Shown piece after piece: positions 33,530 through 41,073 of a DNA stretch of 64,000 nucleotides. This DNA is from an uncultured Alphaproteobacteria bacterium (lineage in GTDB: Bacteria; Pseudomonadota; Alphaproteobacteria; Rhizobiales; Beijerinckiaceae). Made by a program: the position numbers and the translations under genes. Position 1 is the first letter of the stretch. Every line of letters begins with the position of its first letter. The stretch is taken from the NCBI GenBank assembly GCA_937988775.1, contig CALKHP010000052.1, positions 62,001 to 126,000 of the forward strand. The letters run 5' to 3'. The notes below the pieces were generated by a model. It did no database searches. It was not told the origin of the DNA and saw only the letters and a list, made by a program, of their open reading frames with translations.

Positions 33530-34300
33530 ATGCCCAGATCCAAGCCGGCGGTGAGCAGTGCCTTCTCCGCGCCGCATGCCCCTGACGCACCCGCCATGGC
33601 GTTCGCCTCGCCCTTCGCCAGCCTGACCGGCGTGACGCGGCAATCGCTGAACCAGCAGGTCTACGAATCGCTGCACCAGGCGCTGGCCAGCGGCTATTTC
33701 GCGCCCGGCCAGCGCGTGCCGTTGCGCGCCGTGGCGAGCGCGCTCGGCACGAGCACGATGCCGGTACGCGAGGCCGTCAACCGCCTGGTGGCGATCGGCG
33801 CCCTCGAACTGCTGGAAAACCGCCGCGTGCGCGTGCCTCTGGTCGGCGTCGAGCGTTATCGCGACCTGATCGCCGCGCGCTCCCTGATCGAAGCGGCTGC
33901 CGCCGAGGCGGCGGCTCCGCTCATGAACGACGCCGTGCTGGAGCAGCTGGCGCGCGCGCATCGCGAGATGTGCGAGATTTCCGCCCTGCCGCATAATGAA
34001 GAGAATGTGCGCGCCTATCTCGCGCGCAATCAGGCGTTTCATTTCCTGATCTACGGCGCGGTCGGCTCGCACGCGCTCGTCGCGGTGATCCAGTCGCTAT
34101 GGATCAGGGCGGGACCATTCTTCCATATCCTGCACAAGCAATCCTCCGACTGGCGCGGCAACGACAATCACGCGCGCATCCTCGTCGCCATGCAGCAGCG
34201 CGATGGCGCCGAGGCCAGGGCGGCGGTCCATGCCGACATCGTCGGCGCCACCGACCACATCGTCGGCGACATCCTGTTCCAGGCGACCGACGATGCCTGA
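33530..34300 (+). CDS. GntR-family regulator, FCD (FadR-like) class
   Basis: Regulator of 256 aa. The winged helix covers about residues 40-100 (LNQQVYESLHQALASGYFAP, LGTSTMPVREAVNRLVAIGA, then the wing LLENRRVRVP). The all-helical FCD domain follows, with the metal-ligand-type pattern LIAARSLIEAAAAEAAA, RNQAFHFLIY and NDNHARIL. An AACGGAGG ribosome site precedes ATG 33530. It probably binds the TGTGATCACA palindromes upstream of its own unit and of aapJ, responding to an organic acid. That target assignment is inference. Confidence 0.9.
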   Translation: MPRSKPAVSSAFSAPHAPDAPAMAFASPFASLTGVTRQSLNQQVYESLHQALASGYFAPGQRVPLRAVASALGTSTMPVREAVNRLVAIGALELLENRRVRVPLVGVERYRDLIAARSLIEAAAAEAAAPLMNDAVLEQLARAHREMCEISALPHNEENVRAYLARNQAFHFLIYGAVGSHALVAVIQSLWIRAGPFFHILHKQSSDWRGNDNHARILVAMQQRDGAEARAAVHADIVGATDHIVGDILFQATDDA

Positions 34301-34381
34301 ACACGCTTCACAAAGCCCGCTCAGGCGGTGCTTTCCCGTTTTTCACCGCTTCATAGCCATGCCACACCAGAGGTCAGTTCC

Positions 34382-35260
34382 ATGAGCCGAAAGATCATGA
34401 TCAGTTGCGCGGTCACCGGGTCGGCCGATTCGCCGGGCAAGAACCCGGCCGTGCCGGTGACGCCTGAGGCCATCGCCGCCTCGGCGATCGATGCCGCCAA
34501 GGCGGGCGCGGCGATCGTGCATATCCATGTGCGCGATCTGAAAACCACCAGGCCGAGCATGGATCTGGCGTTGTATCGCGAGGTCACCGAGCGCATCCGC
34601 GCCAGCGACACCGACGTGATCATCAACCTGACCACCGGCGCCGGCGGGCGGTTTGCCCCCGGCGAGGTCAATCCGCGCGAGGGCGCGCCCGGCACGACGC
34701 TGTCGCTGCCGCATGAGCGCACGCGCCATGTCGAGGCGCTGCGCCCGGAAATATGCAGCCTCGACATGGGCTCGATGAACATGGGCGACCAGGCCTTCCT
34801 GAACACACCGGGCCATTTGCGCGCCATGGCCAAGACGATCGGGGACGCCGGCGTGCTGCCCGAGCTCGAGGTGTTCGAGGCCGGTCACGTGCTGCTCGCC
34901 CGGCGCCTGATCGACGAGGGGCTGATCCGCTCGCCCTCCCTGTTCCAGATCTGCCTCGGCATCCTGTGGTCGCAGCCGGCCAATGCGGAGGCGATGCTTT
35001 ACATGCGCAACCTGCTGCCGGCGGACGCCGTGTGGTTCGCCTTCGGCATCTCCCTGCATCAGTTCCCGATGGCGGCGCAGGCGATCCTGCTCGGCGGCCA
35101 TGTCCGCGTCGGGCTCGAGGACAACCTCTATCTCGCCCGCGGCAAGCTGGCGCCAAGCAACGCCGCGCTGGTCGAGAAGGCCGCCTCGATCATCACCACG
35201 CTCGGCCACAGCGTCGCGACGCCGATCGAGGCTCGCGCCATGCTGAATATCGGCAAATAA
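34382..35260 (+). CDS. BKACE-family (DUF849) beta-keto acid cleavage enzyme, paralogue 2
   Basis: Zn-dependent acetyl-CoA-using beta-keto acid cleavage enzyme of 292 aa. HxH is in AAIVHIHVRDLKTTRPSMDL; further blocks are IINLTTGAGG, SLDMGSMNMG, LEVFEAGHVL and VGLEDNLYLARGKLA. It is shorter and clearly diverged from the paralogue at 26461, suggesting a different side chain. It sits directly before the beta-aminotransferase gene, which could supply its beta-keto acid. The start at 34382 gives the usual KIMISCAVTG beginning; no strong ribosome site is visible. Confidence 0.9.
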   Translation: MSRKIMISCAVTGSADSPGKNPAVPVTPEAIAASAIDAAKAGAAIVHIHVRDLKTTRPSMDLALYREVTERIRASDTDVIINLTTGAGGRFAPGEVNPREGAPGTTLSLPHERTRHVEALRPEICSLDMGSMNMGDQAFLNTPGHLRAMAKTIGDAGVLPELEVFEAGHVLLARRLIDEGLIRSPSLFQICLGILWSQPANAEAMLYMRNLLPADAVWFAFGISLHQFPMAAQAILLGGHVRVGLEDNLYLARGKLAPSNAALVEKAASIITTLGHSVATPIEARAMLNIGK

Positions 35261-35276
35261 GGTTCTGGAGGCAGTC

Positions 35277-36599
35277 ATGTCAGATAATATGAGCAATGTC
35301 AGCATGCAGGCGGCGCTGCACGAGGCGCAGGAGAGCTTCACCGGCAGGAACCCGAACAGCCAGGCCGCCTATACCAAGGCGACGAAATCCATGCCCGGCG
35401 GCAACACCCGCACGAGCCTGTTCTATGCGCCGTTCCCGCTCGCGCTGGTGCGTGGCGAAGGCCCGCATCTGTGGGATGCGGACGAGCATAAATACACCGA
35501 TTTCCTCGGCGAATTCACCGCCGGCATCTTCGGCCATTCCCACCCGGTGATCCGCGCCGCGATCGACAAGACGCTCGATGCCGGCATCAATTTCGGCGGC
35601 CACGGCCTGCTCGAAGCCGAGTTCTCGGCCACGTTATGCGCGCGCTTCCCGGCGCTCGATCTGGTGCGCTTCACCAACTCCGGCACCGAGGCCAACCTGA
35701 TGGCGATCAGCACCGCGCTGGTGGTGAACAAGCGCAAGAAGGTGATGGTGTTCAACGGCGGCTATCATGGCGGCGTGTTCACCTTCCACCACGGCCATAA
35801 TGTCATCAACGCGCCGTTCGATTTCGTCATCGCGCGCTACAACGATGTCGCGGCGACGCGGCAGCTGATCGAGGATAACGCAGCCGTGCTCGGCGTGGTG
35901 ATCCTCGAGCCGATGCAGGGCGGCGGCGGCTGCATTCCCGCGACGCGCGAATTCCTCGCCATGCTGCGCGAGGTGACCAAGGCGCATGGCATCACGCTGA
36001 TCTTCGACGAGGTGATGACCTCGCGTCTCGGCCCGGGCGGCCTGCAGGGCGAGCATGGCATCACGCCGGACATGACCACGCTCGGCAAATATATCGGCGG
36101 CGGCATGAGCTTCGGCGCGTTTGGCGGTTCGGCCAGCATCATGAGCCATCTCGACCCGCGCCAGCCGCATTCCATCCCCCATGCCGGCACGTTCAACAAC
36201 AACGTGCTGACCATGGCGGCCGGCCTGACAGCGATGACCAAGATCTACACCAGCGACGCCGTCAGGACGCTCAACGATTTCGGCGAGGACACCCGCAACA
36301 AGCTGAACGCGCTCGCCAGGAAGCACGGCGCGGCGATGAGCTTCTCCGGGCGCGGCTCGATGATGAACGTCCACATGATGACGGGCGAGATCAGGAACGT
36401 CGAGGATGCCGCGCGCGGCAGTACCGAACTGCGCGACCTATTCTTCTTCGACATGCTGGAGCGCGGCATCTACCTCGCGCGGCGCGGCATGATCAACCTG
36501 TCGCTGGTGCACGAGAAGCACCATGTCGAGGCGCTGCTGGCGGCGGTCGAGGATTTCATCGCCACGCGCCGGCCGCTGCTTTCCGGCAAGGCCGGTTAA
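35277..36599 (+). CDS. Class III aminotransferase of the beta-amino acid (beta-phenylalanine) type
   Basis: PLP transaminase of 440 aa in the glutamate-1-semialdehyde-mutase-like branch. It shares long stretches with the beta-phenylalanine aminotransferase of Variovorax as I remember it: RFTNSGTEANLMA, FDEVMTSRL, DMTTLGKYIGGGMSFGAFGG (Lys for PLP) and the N-terminal MPGGNTRTSLFYAPFPL, whose Arg is in the position of the carboxylate-binding Arg of that enzyme. It would turn a beta-amino acid into a beta-keto acid, the substrate class of the BKACE gene 16 bp upstream. CTGGAGGC precedes the ATG. Glutamate-1-semialdehyde mutase itself is unlikely in this setting. Confidence 0.88.
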   Translation: MSDNMSNVSMQAALHEAQESFTGRNPNSQAAYTKATKSMPGGNTRTSLFYAPFPLALVRGEGPHLWDADEHKYTDFLGEFTAGIFGHSHPVIRAAIDKTLDAGINFGGHGLLEAEFSATLCARFPALDLVRFTNSGTEANLMAISTALVVNKRKKVMVFNGGYHGGVFTFHHGHNVINAPFDFVIARYNDVAATRQLIEDNAAVLGVVILEPMQGGGGCIPATREFLAMLREVTKAHGITLIFDEVMTSRLGPGGLQGEHGITPDMTTLGKYIGGGMSFGAFGGSASIMSHLDPRQPHSIPHAGTFNNNVLTMAAGLTAMTKIYTSDAVRTLNDFGEDTRNKLNALARKHGAAMSFSGRGSMMNVHMMTGEIRNVEDAARGSTELRDLFFFDMLERGIYLARRGMINLSLVHEKHHVEALLAAVEDFIATRRPLLSGKAG

Positions 36600-36612
36600 G
36601 CCAACCACCACG

Positions 36613-36640
36613 CCGCGCCGCCGCTCCAACGGCGGCGCGG
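36613..36640. terminator. Hairpin between convergent transaminase and nrdB genes
   Basis: A perfect 11-bp G+C-rich stem (CCGCGCCGCCG/CGGCGGCGCGG) with a 6-base loop lies 13 bp after the transaminase stop and 22 bp before the nrdB stop. T-runs are weak on both sides, but its place between converging genes suggests a bidirectional terminator. Confidence 0.55.
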
Positions 36641-36662
36641 ACGCAGTTGGGTAAAACGACTC

Positions 36663-37784
36663 CTACTCCCAGCTTAGCGCGCCGCCATTCTGGTATTCGA
36701 TGACGCGGGTCTCGAAGAAGTTCTTCTCCTTCTTCAGGTCCATCGCCTCGCTCATCCACGGGAACGGGTTGGCGGTCTCGGCAAAGACCGGCGCCAGTCC
36801 GAGCTGGGCACAGCGCCGGTTGGCGATAAAATGCATGTATTGCTCGCAGAGAGCCGCATTCAGGCCGAGGAAACCGCGCGGCATGGTCTCGCGGCCATAG
36901 GCGGCTTCCAGTTCGGCGGCTGCCGCGATCATCGCCCTGATTTCATCCTGGAAGGCCGCCGTCCACAGATGCGGGTTCTCGGCCCGGATCTGGTTGATGA
37001 CGTCGATGCCGAAGTTCAGATGGATCGATTCGTCGCGCAGGATGTACTGGTACTGCTCGGCGATGCCGACCATCTTGTTGCGTCGGCCAAGCGACAGGAT
37101 CTGCGCGAAGCCGGTATAGAACCACATGCCCTCGAAGATGACGTAGAAGGCGACGAGGTCGCGCAAAAAGGCCTGATCGGCCTCGGGCGTACCGGTGACG
37201 AAATCCGGGTCGTCGAGATGCTGCGTGTGCTTCAGCGCCCAGGCCGCCTTGTCGGTAATTGACGGCACCTCGCGATACATGTTGAACAATTCGCCCTCGT
37301 CGAGGCCGAGGCTTTCGACGATATACTGGAAGGTGTGGGTGTGGACCGCCTCCTCGAAAGCCTGGCGCAGCAGGTACTGCCGGCATTCCGGGTTGGTCAG
37401 GTGGCGGTAGATCGCCAGCACGATGTTGTTGGCGACAAGGCTCTCCGACGCGGCGAAAAACCCCAGATTGCGCTTGATGGCATGGCGCTCGTCCTCGGTG
37501 AGCCCGTCGCGCGATTTCCACAGCGCGATATCGGCCTGCATCGAGACCTCGGTCGGCATCCAGTGATTGTTGCAGCCGGCTAAGTATTTCTCCCAGGCCC
37601 ATTTGTATTTGAGCGGCAAAAGCTGGTTCACGTCGGCGCGGCAATTGATCATGCGCTTGTCGTCGACCGAAACCCGGCCTCCGGCGCGGTCGATGACCCC
37701 GAGGCCGGTGGCTTCGGCGGCGGAAACGGGATGATGAGCGGTCGGGGTTTCAGGTCTGGCATCGGACCAGTCGAGCATTGTCAT
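36663..37784 (-). CDS. nrdB: Ribonucleotide reductase small subunit, class Ic type (Phe at the radical-Tyr position)
   Basis: R2 subunit, 373 aa from ATG 37784. Metal ligands read E114 (AASESLVANN), E145 and H148 (EEAVHTHTF), E218 (IFEGM), E252 and H255 (RDESIHLNFG). Four residues after H148, where class Ia R2 carries the radical Tyr, this protein has F152. The first ligand is Glu instead of Asp. Both match the class Ic R2 of Chlamydia trachomatis, which uses a Mn(IV)/Fe(III) cofactor, and the segment EEAVHTHTF followed by ESLGLDEGE is nearly the same. The C-terminal tail binds NrdA. It lies 17 bp downstream of nrdA and is transcribed with it. Confidence 0.93.
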   Translation of the reverse strand: MTMLDWSDARPETPTAHHPVSAAEATGLGVIDRAGGRVSVDDKRMINCRADVNQLLPLKYKWAWEKYLAGCNNHWMPTEVSMQADIALWKSRDGLTEDERHAIKRNLGFFAASESLVANNIVLAIYRHLTNPECRQYLLRQAFEEAVHTHTFQYIVESLGLDEGELFNMYREVPSITDKAAWALKHTQHLDDPDFVTGTPEADQAFLRDLVAFYVIFEGMWFYTGFAQILSLGRRNKMVGIAEQYQYILRDESIHLNFGIDVINQIRAENPHLWTAAFQDEIRAMIAAAAELEAAYGRETMPRGFLGLNAALCEQYMHFIANRRCAQLGLAPVFAETANPFPWMSEAMDLKKEKNFFETRVIEYQNGGALSWE

Positions 37785-37801
37785 GATAGTTTCCTTCCCG
37801 C

Positions 37802-40690
37802 TCACTGGCAGGCTTCGCAGTCGGGATTGTCGAGCGAGCAGGCGCTCGGGATGGCGGCACCATTGCCAAGCGGCATATCGACGACGATCGGCGCGACGGG
37901 GGCGGCTGGAGCCACCGCGACGGCATTCAGCTTGCCATCCGTGCCTTTCAGCGTCGATTTCTCGACATGGGTCGCCGACAGCGCGCGCAGGTAATAGGTC
38001 GTCTTGAGGCCCTGCCGCCAGGCGAGCCGATAGGCTTCATCGAGCTTGCGGCCGGAGGCCTCAGCGACATAGAGATTGAGCGACTGGGCCTGGTCGAGCC
38101 ATTTCTGGCGCCGGCTAGCGGCCCGGATCAGCCACGCGGTGTCGATCTCGAAGGCGGTGGCGTAAAGCCGCTTGAGATCATCCGGCAAGCGGTCGATATG
38201 GCTCACCTTGCCGTCGTAATATTTCAGGTCCGAGACCATGACCTCGTCCCACAGGCCGCGCGCCTTGAGGTCATGCACCAGCCTGGCATTCACCACGGTG
38301 AAATCGCCGGACATGTTCGATTTCACGAACAGGTTCTGGTAGGCCGGCTCGACCGATTGCGACACGCCGACAATGTTGGAGATCGTCGCCGTCGGGGCGA
38401 TCGCCATGCAGTTCGAATTGCGCATGCCGATGGTCTTGACGCGCTGGCGTAGTGCTTCCCAGTCCATGGTCGCGGAATGGTCGAATGCGACATCGCCGTC
38501 GCGGGCCTCAGCAAGAATAGCGAGCGAATCGAGCGGCAGGATGCCCTTCGACCAGAGCGAGCCCTCGAAGCTCGCGTAACGGCCGCGCTCGGCGGCGAGG
38601 TCGACCGAGGCCGAGATGGCGTGGAAGCTGATCGCCTCCATCGAACTGTCGGCGAAGGCGACCGCCTCCTCGGAGGCCGCCGGCAGGCGCAGCGCCTGCA
38701 ATGCATCCTGGAATCCCATTAGGCCAAGCCCGACCGGACGATGGCGCAGGTTCGAGCGGCGCGCCTCGGGGATGGTGTAGAAATTGATGTCGATGACATT
38801 GTCGAGCATGCGCATCGCGGTCGCGACCGTGCGCGCCAACCGTGCCTGATCGAGACCGCCTTCCGCGACATGGGCCGCGAGGTTGACCGAGCCGAGATTG
38901 CACACCGCGACCTCGTCGGCCGAGGTGTTGAGCGTGATCTCGGTGCACAGGTTCGAGGAATGCACCACGCCGGCGTGCTGCTGCGGCGAGCGCAGGTTGC
39001 AGGCATCCTTGAAGGTGATCCAGGGATGGCCGGTCTCGAACAGCATGGTCAGCATCTTGCGCCACAGGTCGAGCGCCGCCACGCGCCGGAACACCTTGAT
39101 CTCGCCGCGCGCGGCCCTGGCTTCATAGGCCTCATAGGCGGCCTTGAACGGCTTGCCGTAGAGATTGTGCAAATCCGGCACCTCGTCCGGCGAGAACAAG
39201 GTCCACTGGTCGCCGGCTTCGACGCGCTGCATGAACAGATCCGGCACCCAGTTGGCGGTGTTCATGTCATGCGTGCGGCGGCGGTCGTCGCCGGTATTCT
39301 TGCGCAGGTCGAGAAACTCCTCGATATCGACATGCCAGGTCTCGAGATAGGCGCAGACCGCGCCCTTGCGCTTGCCGCCCTGGTTGACGGCGATGGCGGT
39401 GTCGTTGGCGACTTTCAGGAACGGCACGATGCCCTGGCTCTCGCCGTTGGTGCCCTTGATATGGGCGCCGAGGCCGCGCACCGGCGTCCAGTCATTGCCG
39501 AGGCCGCCGGAATATTTAGCCAGCAATGCATTATCCTTGACCGCCTTGAAGATGCCGTCGAGATCGTCGGCGACCGTGGTCAGGAAACACGACGAAAGCT
39601 GCGGCCGCGTCGTGCCGGCGTTGAACAGCGTCGGCGTCGAGGCCATGAAATCGAACGAGGACAGCAAGCGGTAGAATTCGATGGCGCGTGCCTCGCGGTC
39701 GATCTCGCGCAGGCTGAGCCCCATGGCGACGCGCATGAAAAACGCCTGCGGCAGTTCGAAGCGCTGGCCCCGGACATGTAGGAAATAACGGTCATACAAC
39801 GTCTGGAGGCCGAGATAATCGAATTGCAGGTCGCGCTCCGGCGCGATGGCAGCGGCGAGCCGGGCAAGGTCGAAACGGCCAAGCTCGGGGTCGAGCAGTT
39901 CATGCACGATGCCGGTCCTGACGTAGGCGTGCAGATACTCGCCGTAGCGCTCCGCCATCTCGGCCTGCGTCGCCTGCTCGGGCCGGCCGGCGACGAAGCT
40001 GAGCGTCTCGCGCCGCAATTTGTCGAGCAGGAGCCGGGCGGAAACCTTCGCATAATTCGGCTCGGTCTCGACCAGCGTGCGCGCGGCCAGGATCGGCGCC
40101 TGCGCCAACTCGTCAAGCGAGATGCCGTCATAGAGATTGCGGCACGCCTCGCTCAGCACCGCCTCGGGCGAGACGCCCTCGAGTCCGGCGCAGGCCTCGC
40201 GCACGACAGCCTCAAGCCGCGCGGCATCGAGCGGCACGAGTGCGCCATCGGCCTGTTTCATGCGCAAGGCCGGCGCAGCGGCGGTTTTAACCTCGGCCTG
40301 CGCTTTGGCGCGCTCCTTGGCGCGCTCCTCGCGATACAGCACATAGGCGCGCGCGACCTTGTGGTGCTCGGAGCGCATCAGCGCCAGTTCGACCTGGTCC
40401 TGCACATCCTCGATATGGAAGGTGCGGCCGGCATCGGCGCGCCGCGTCAGGCTGGCGACGATCTGCCCGCTCAACCCGGCGACGATGTCGTGGATGCGGC
40501 GCGACGCGGCCGCGCTATTGCCCTCGACGGCGAGGAACGCCTTGGTCAGCGCGATGGCGATCTTCGACGCATCGAACGGCGTCACCGCGCCGTTGCGGCG
40601 GATGACCTGATAGACGGGCTCGGCCGGCGACGTCGCTGTCGGCACGGCGAGGTGCGGCGGGGTTTGCGTGGTTTCGGTGGCGAGGGACAT
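37802..40690 (-). CDS. nrdA: Ribonucleoside-diphosphate reductase large subunit
   Basis: Catalytic R1 subunit, 962 aa, longer than E. coli NrdA because it carries two ATP-cone domains (about residues 28-135 and 148-240), expected to govern allosteric on/off control. Active-site Cys residues are visible in PQLSSCFL, SSNLCTEITLN (thiyl-radical Cys with Asn and Glu) and VAVCNLGSVNL. The C-terminal redox pair is in DCEACQ. The 383-bp upstream region carries a promoter, an NrdR-box-like site and a cobalamin riboswitch. Co-transcribed with nrdB. Confidence 0.96.
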   Translation of the reverse strand: MSLATETTQTPPHLAVPTATSPAEPVYQVIRRNGAVTPFDASKIAIALTKAFLAVEGNSAAASRRIHDIVAGLSGQIVASLTRRADAGRTFHIEDVQDQVELALMRSEHHKVARAYVLYREERAKERAKAQAEVKTAAAPALRMKQADGALVPLDAARLEAVVREACAGLEGVSPEAVLSEACRNLYDGISLDELAQAPILAARTLVETEPNYAKVSARLLLDKLRRETLSFVAGRPEQATQAEMAERYGEYLHAYVRTGIVHELLDPELGRFDLARLAAAIAPERDLQFDYLGLQTLYDRYFLHVRGQRFELPQAFFMRVAMGLSLREIDREARAIEFYRLLSSFDFMASTPTLFNAGTTRPQLSSCFLTTVADDLDGIFKAVKDNALLAKYSGGLGNDWTPVRGLGAHIKGTNGESQGIVPFLKVANDTAIAVNQGGKRKGAVCAYLETWHVDIEEFLDLRKNTGDDRRRTHDMNTANWVPDLFMQRVEAGDQWTLFSPDEVPDLHNLYGKPFKAAYEAYEARAARGEIKVFRRVAALDLWRKMLTMLFETGHPWITFKDACNLRSPQQHAGVVHSSNLCTEITLNTSADEVAVCNLGSVNLAAHVAEGGLDQARLARTVATAMRMLDNVIDINFYTIPEARRSNLRHRPVGLGLMGFQDALQALRLPAASEEAVAFADSSMEAISFHAISASVDLAAERGRYASFEGSLWSKGILPLDSLAILAEARDGDVAFDHSATMDWEALRQRVKTIGMRNSNCMAIAPTATISNIVGVSQSVEPAYQNLFVKSNMSGDFTVVNARLVHDLKARGLWDEVMVSDLKYYDGKVSHIDRLPDDLKRLYATAFEIDTAWLIRAASRRQKWLDQAQSLNLYVAEASGRKLDEAYRLAWRQGLKTTYYLRALSATHVEKSTLKGTDGKLNAVAVAPAAPVAPIVVDMPLGNGAAIPSACSLDNPDCEACQ

Positions 40691-40701
40691 CGGCGTTCAA
40701 A

Positions 40702-40716
40702 CCCCAGTTGCTGGGG
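40702..40716 (-). promoter_or_regulatory. Small hairpin just before nrdA, possible riboswitch output
   Basis: On the transcribed strand CCCCAG-CAA-CTGGGG forms a 6-bp stem ending 12 bases before the nrdA ATG, with the only G-rich ribosome-site-like bases in its 3' arm. It could hide the ribosome site when cobalamin is bound. A longer pairing between GGGCGGGGTG and CATCCCGCCC further upstream is also possible. This is structure by eye, not computed. Confidence 0.4.
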
Positions 40717-40811
40717 GCAAAGGCCGAGCGGTATCGCGGGCGGGATGCCGTGACGAAAACGCCGGCGACCCAAAGCGACCCACCGGGACACCCCGCCCGT
40801 GGACTTGTCTG

Positions 40812-40995
40812 GTGTCGCGGCAGGTCTCCTGGCTCACGGGTCGTCGCTCGCGCCCTGTCTTCCCAAGGCCTTCGCGGGCCTCAGTGACGTAGGTTGGGCG
40901 TCAGAACTCACCGTTTACAGTTGCGGGGGCAGCGCCGGCATCGCACCGGCTTCCCTCTTAGCTCTCGCTTCTTGACGATTCGAGAGACCGTGACA
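40812..40995 (-). ncRNA. Cobalamin (B12) riboswitch upstream of nrdAB
   Basis: The transcribed strand shows the conserved order GGGAAGCCGGTGCGATGCCG, then GCTGCCCCCGCAACTGTAA, then the B12 box AGCCAGGAGACCTGCC (40819-40834). P1 can be closed by TGTC/GACA and P2 by GGTCTC/GAGACC, the latter within the B12 box. The aptamer begins almost at the transcription start predicted from the promoter at 40996-41030. Cobalamin binding in this class normally turns the gene off, so nrdAB would be expressed when B12 is scarce. This fits a back-up role beside a B12-dependent NrdJ encoded elsewhere (inference). Confidence 0.95.
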
Positions 40996-41030
40996 GCTAT
41001 ATATAGCGGTCAACGGCTCGCGCATGTCAA
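40996..41030 (-). promoter_or_regulatory. nrdAB promoter with an overlapping NrdR-box-like palindrome
   Basis: On the minus strand TTGACA (41030-41025) is followed after 17 bases by GCTATA within GCTATATATAGC (41007-40996), a perfect 12-bp palindrome. Its core CTATATATAG fits the centre of the known NrdR box. A repressor bound there would cover the -10 region. Only one box is seen, while NrdR usually uses two spaced copies, so the assignment is tentative. The promoter itself is convincing. Confidence 0.6.
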
Positions 41031-41073
41031 CAGCTTGTAGCGCGAATTCCGTTGCCAGCGAAAGCGGGGGCGA

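Noticed and set aside
35277..36599. Glutamate-1-semialdehyde 2,1-aminomutase (hemL)
   Set aside because: Similarity exists at superfamily level only. The N-terminal Arg motif and the SRL/GKYIGGGMSFGAFGG segment match beta-amino acid transaminases, and the gene sits with BKACE enzymes.
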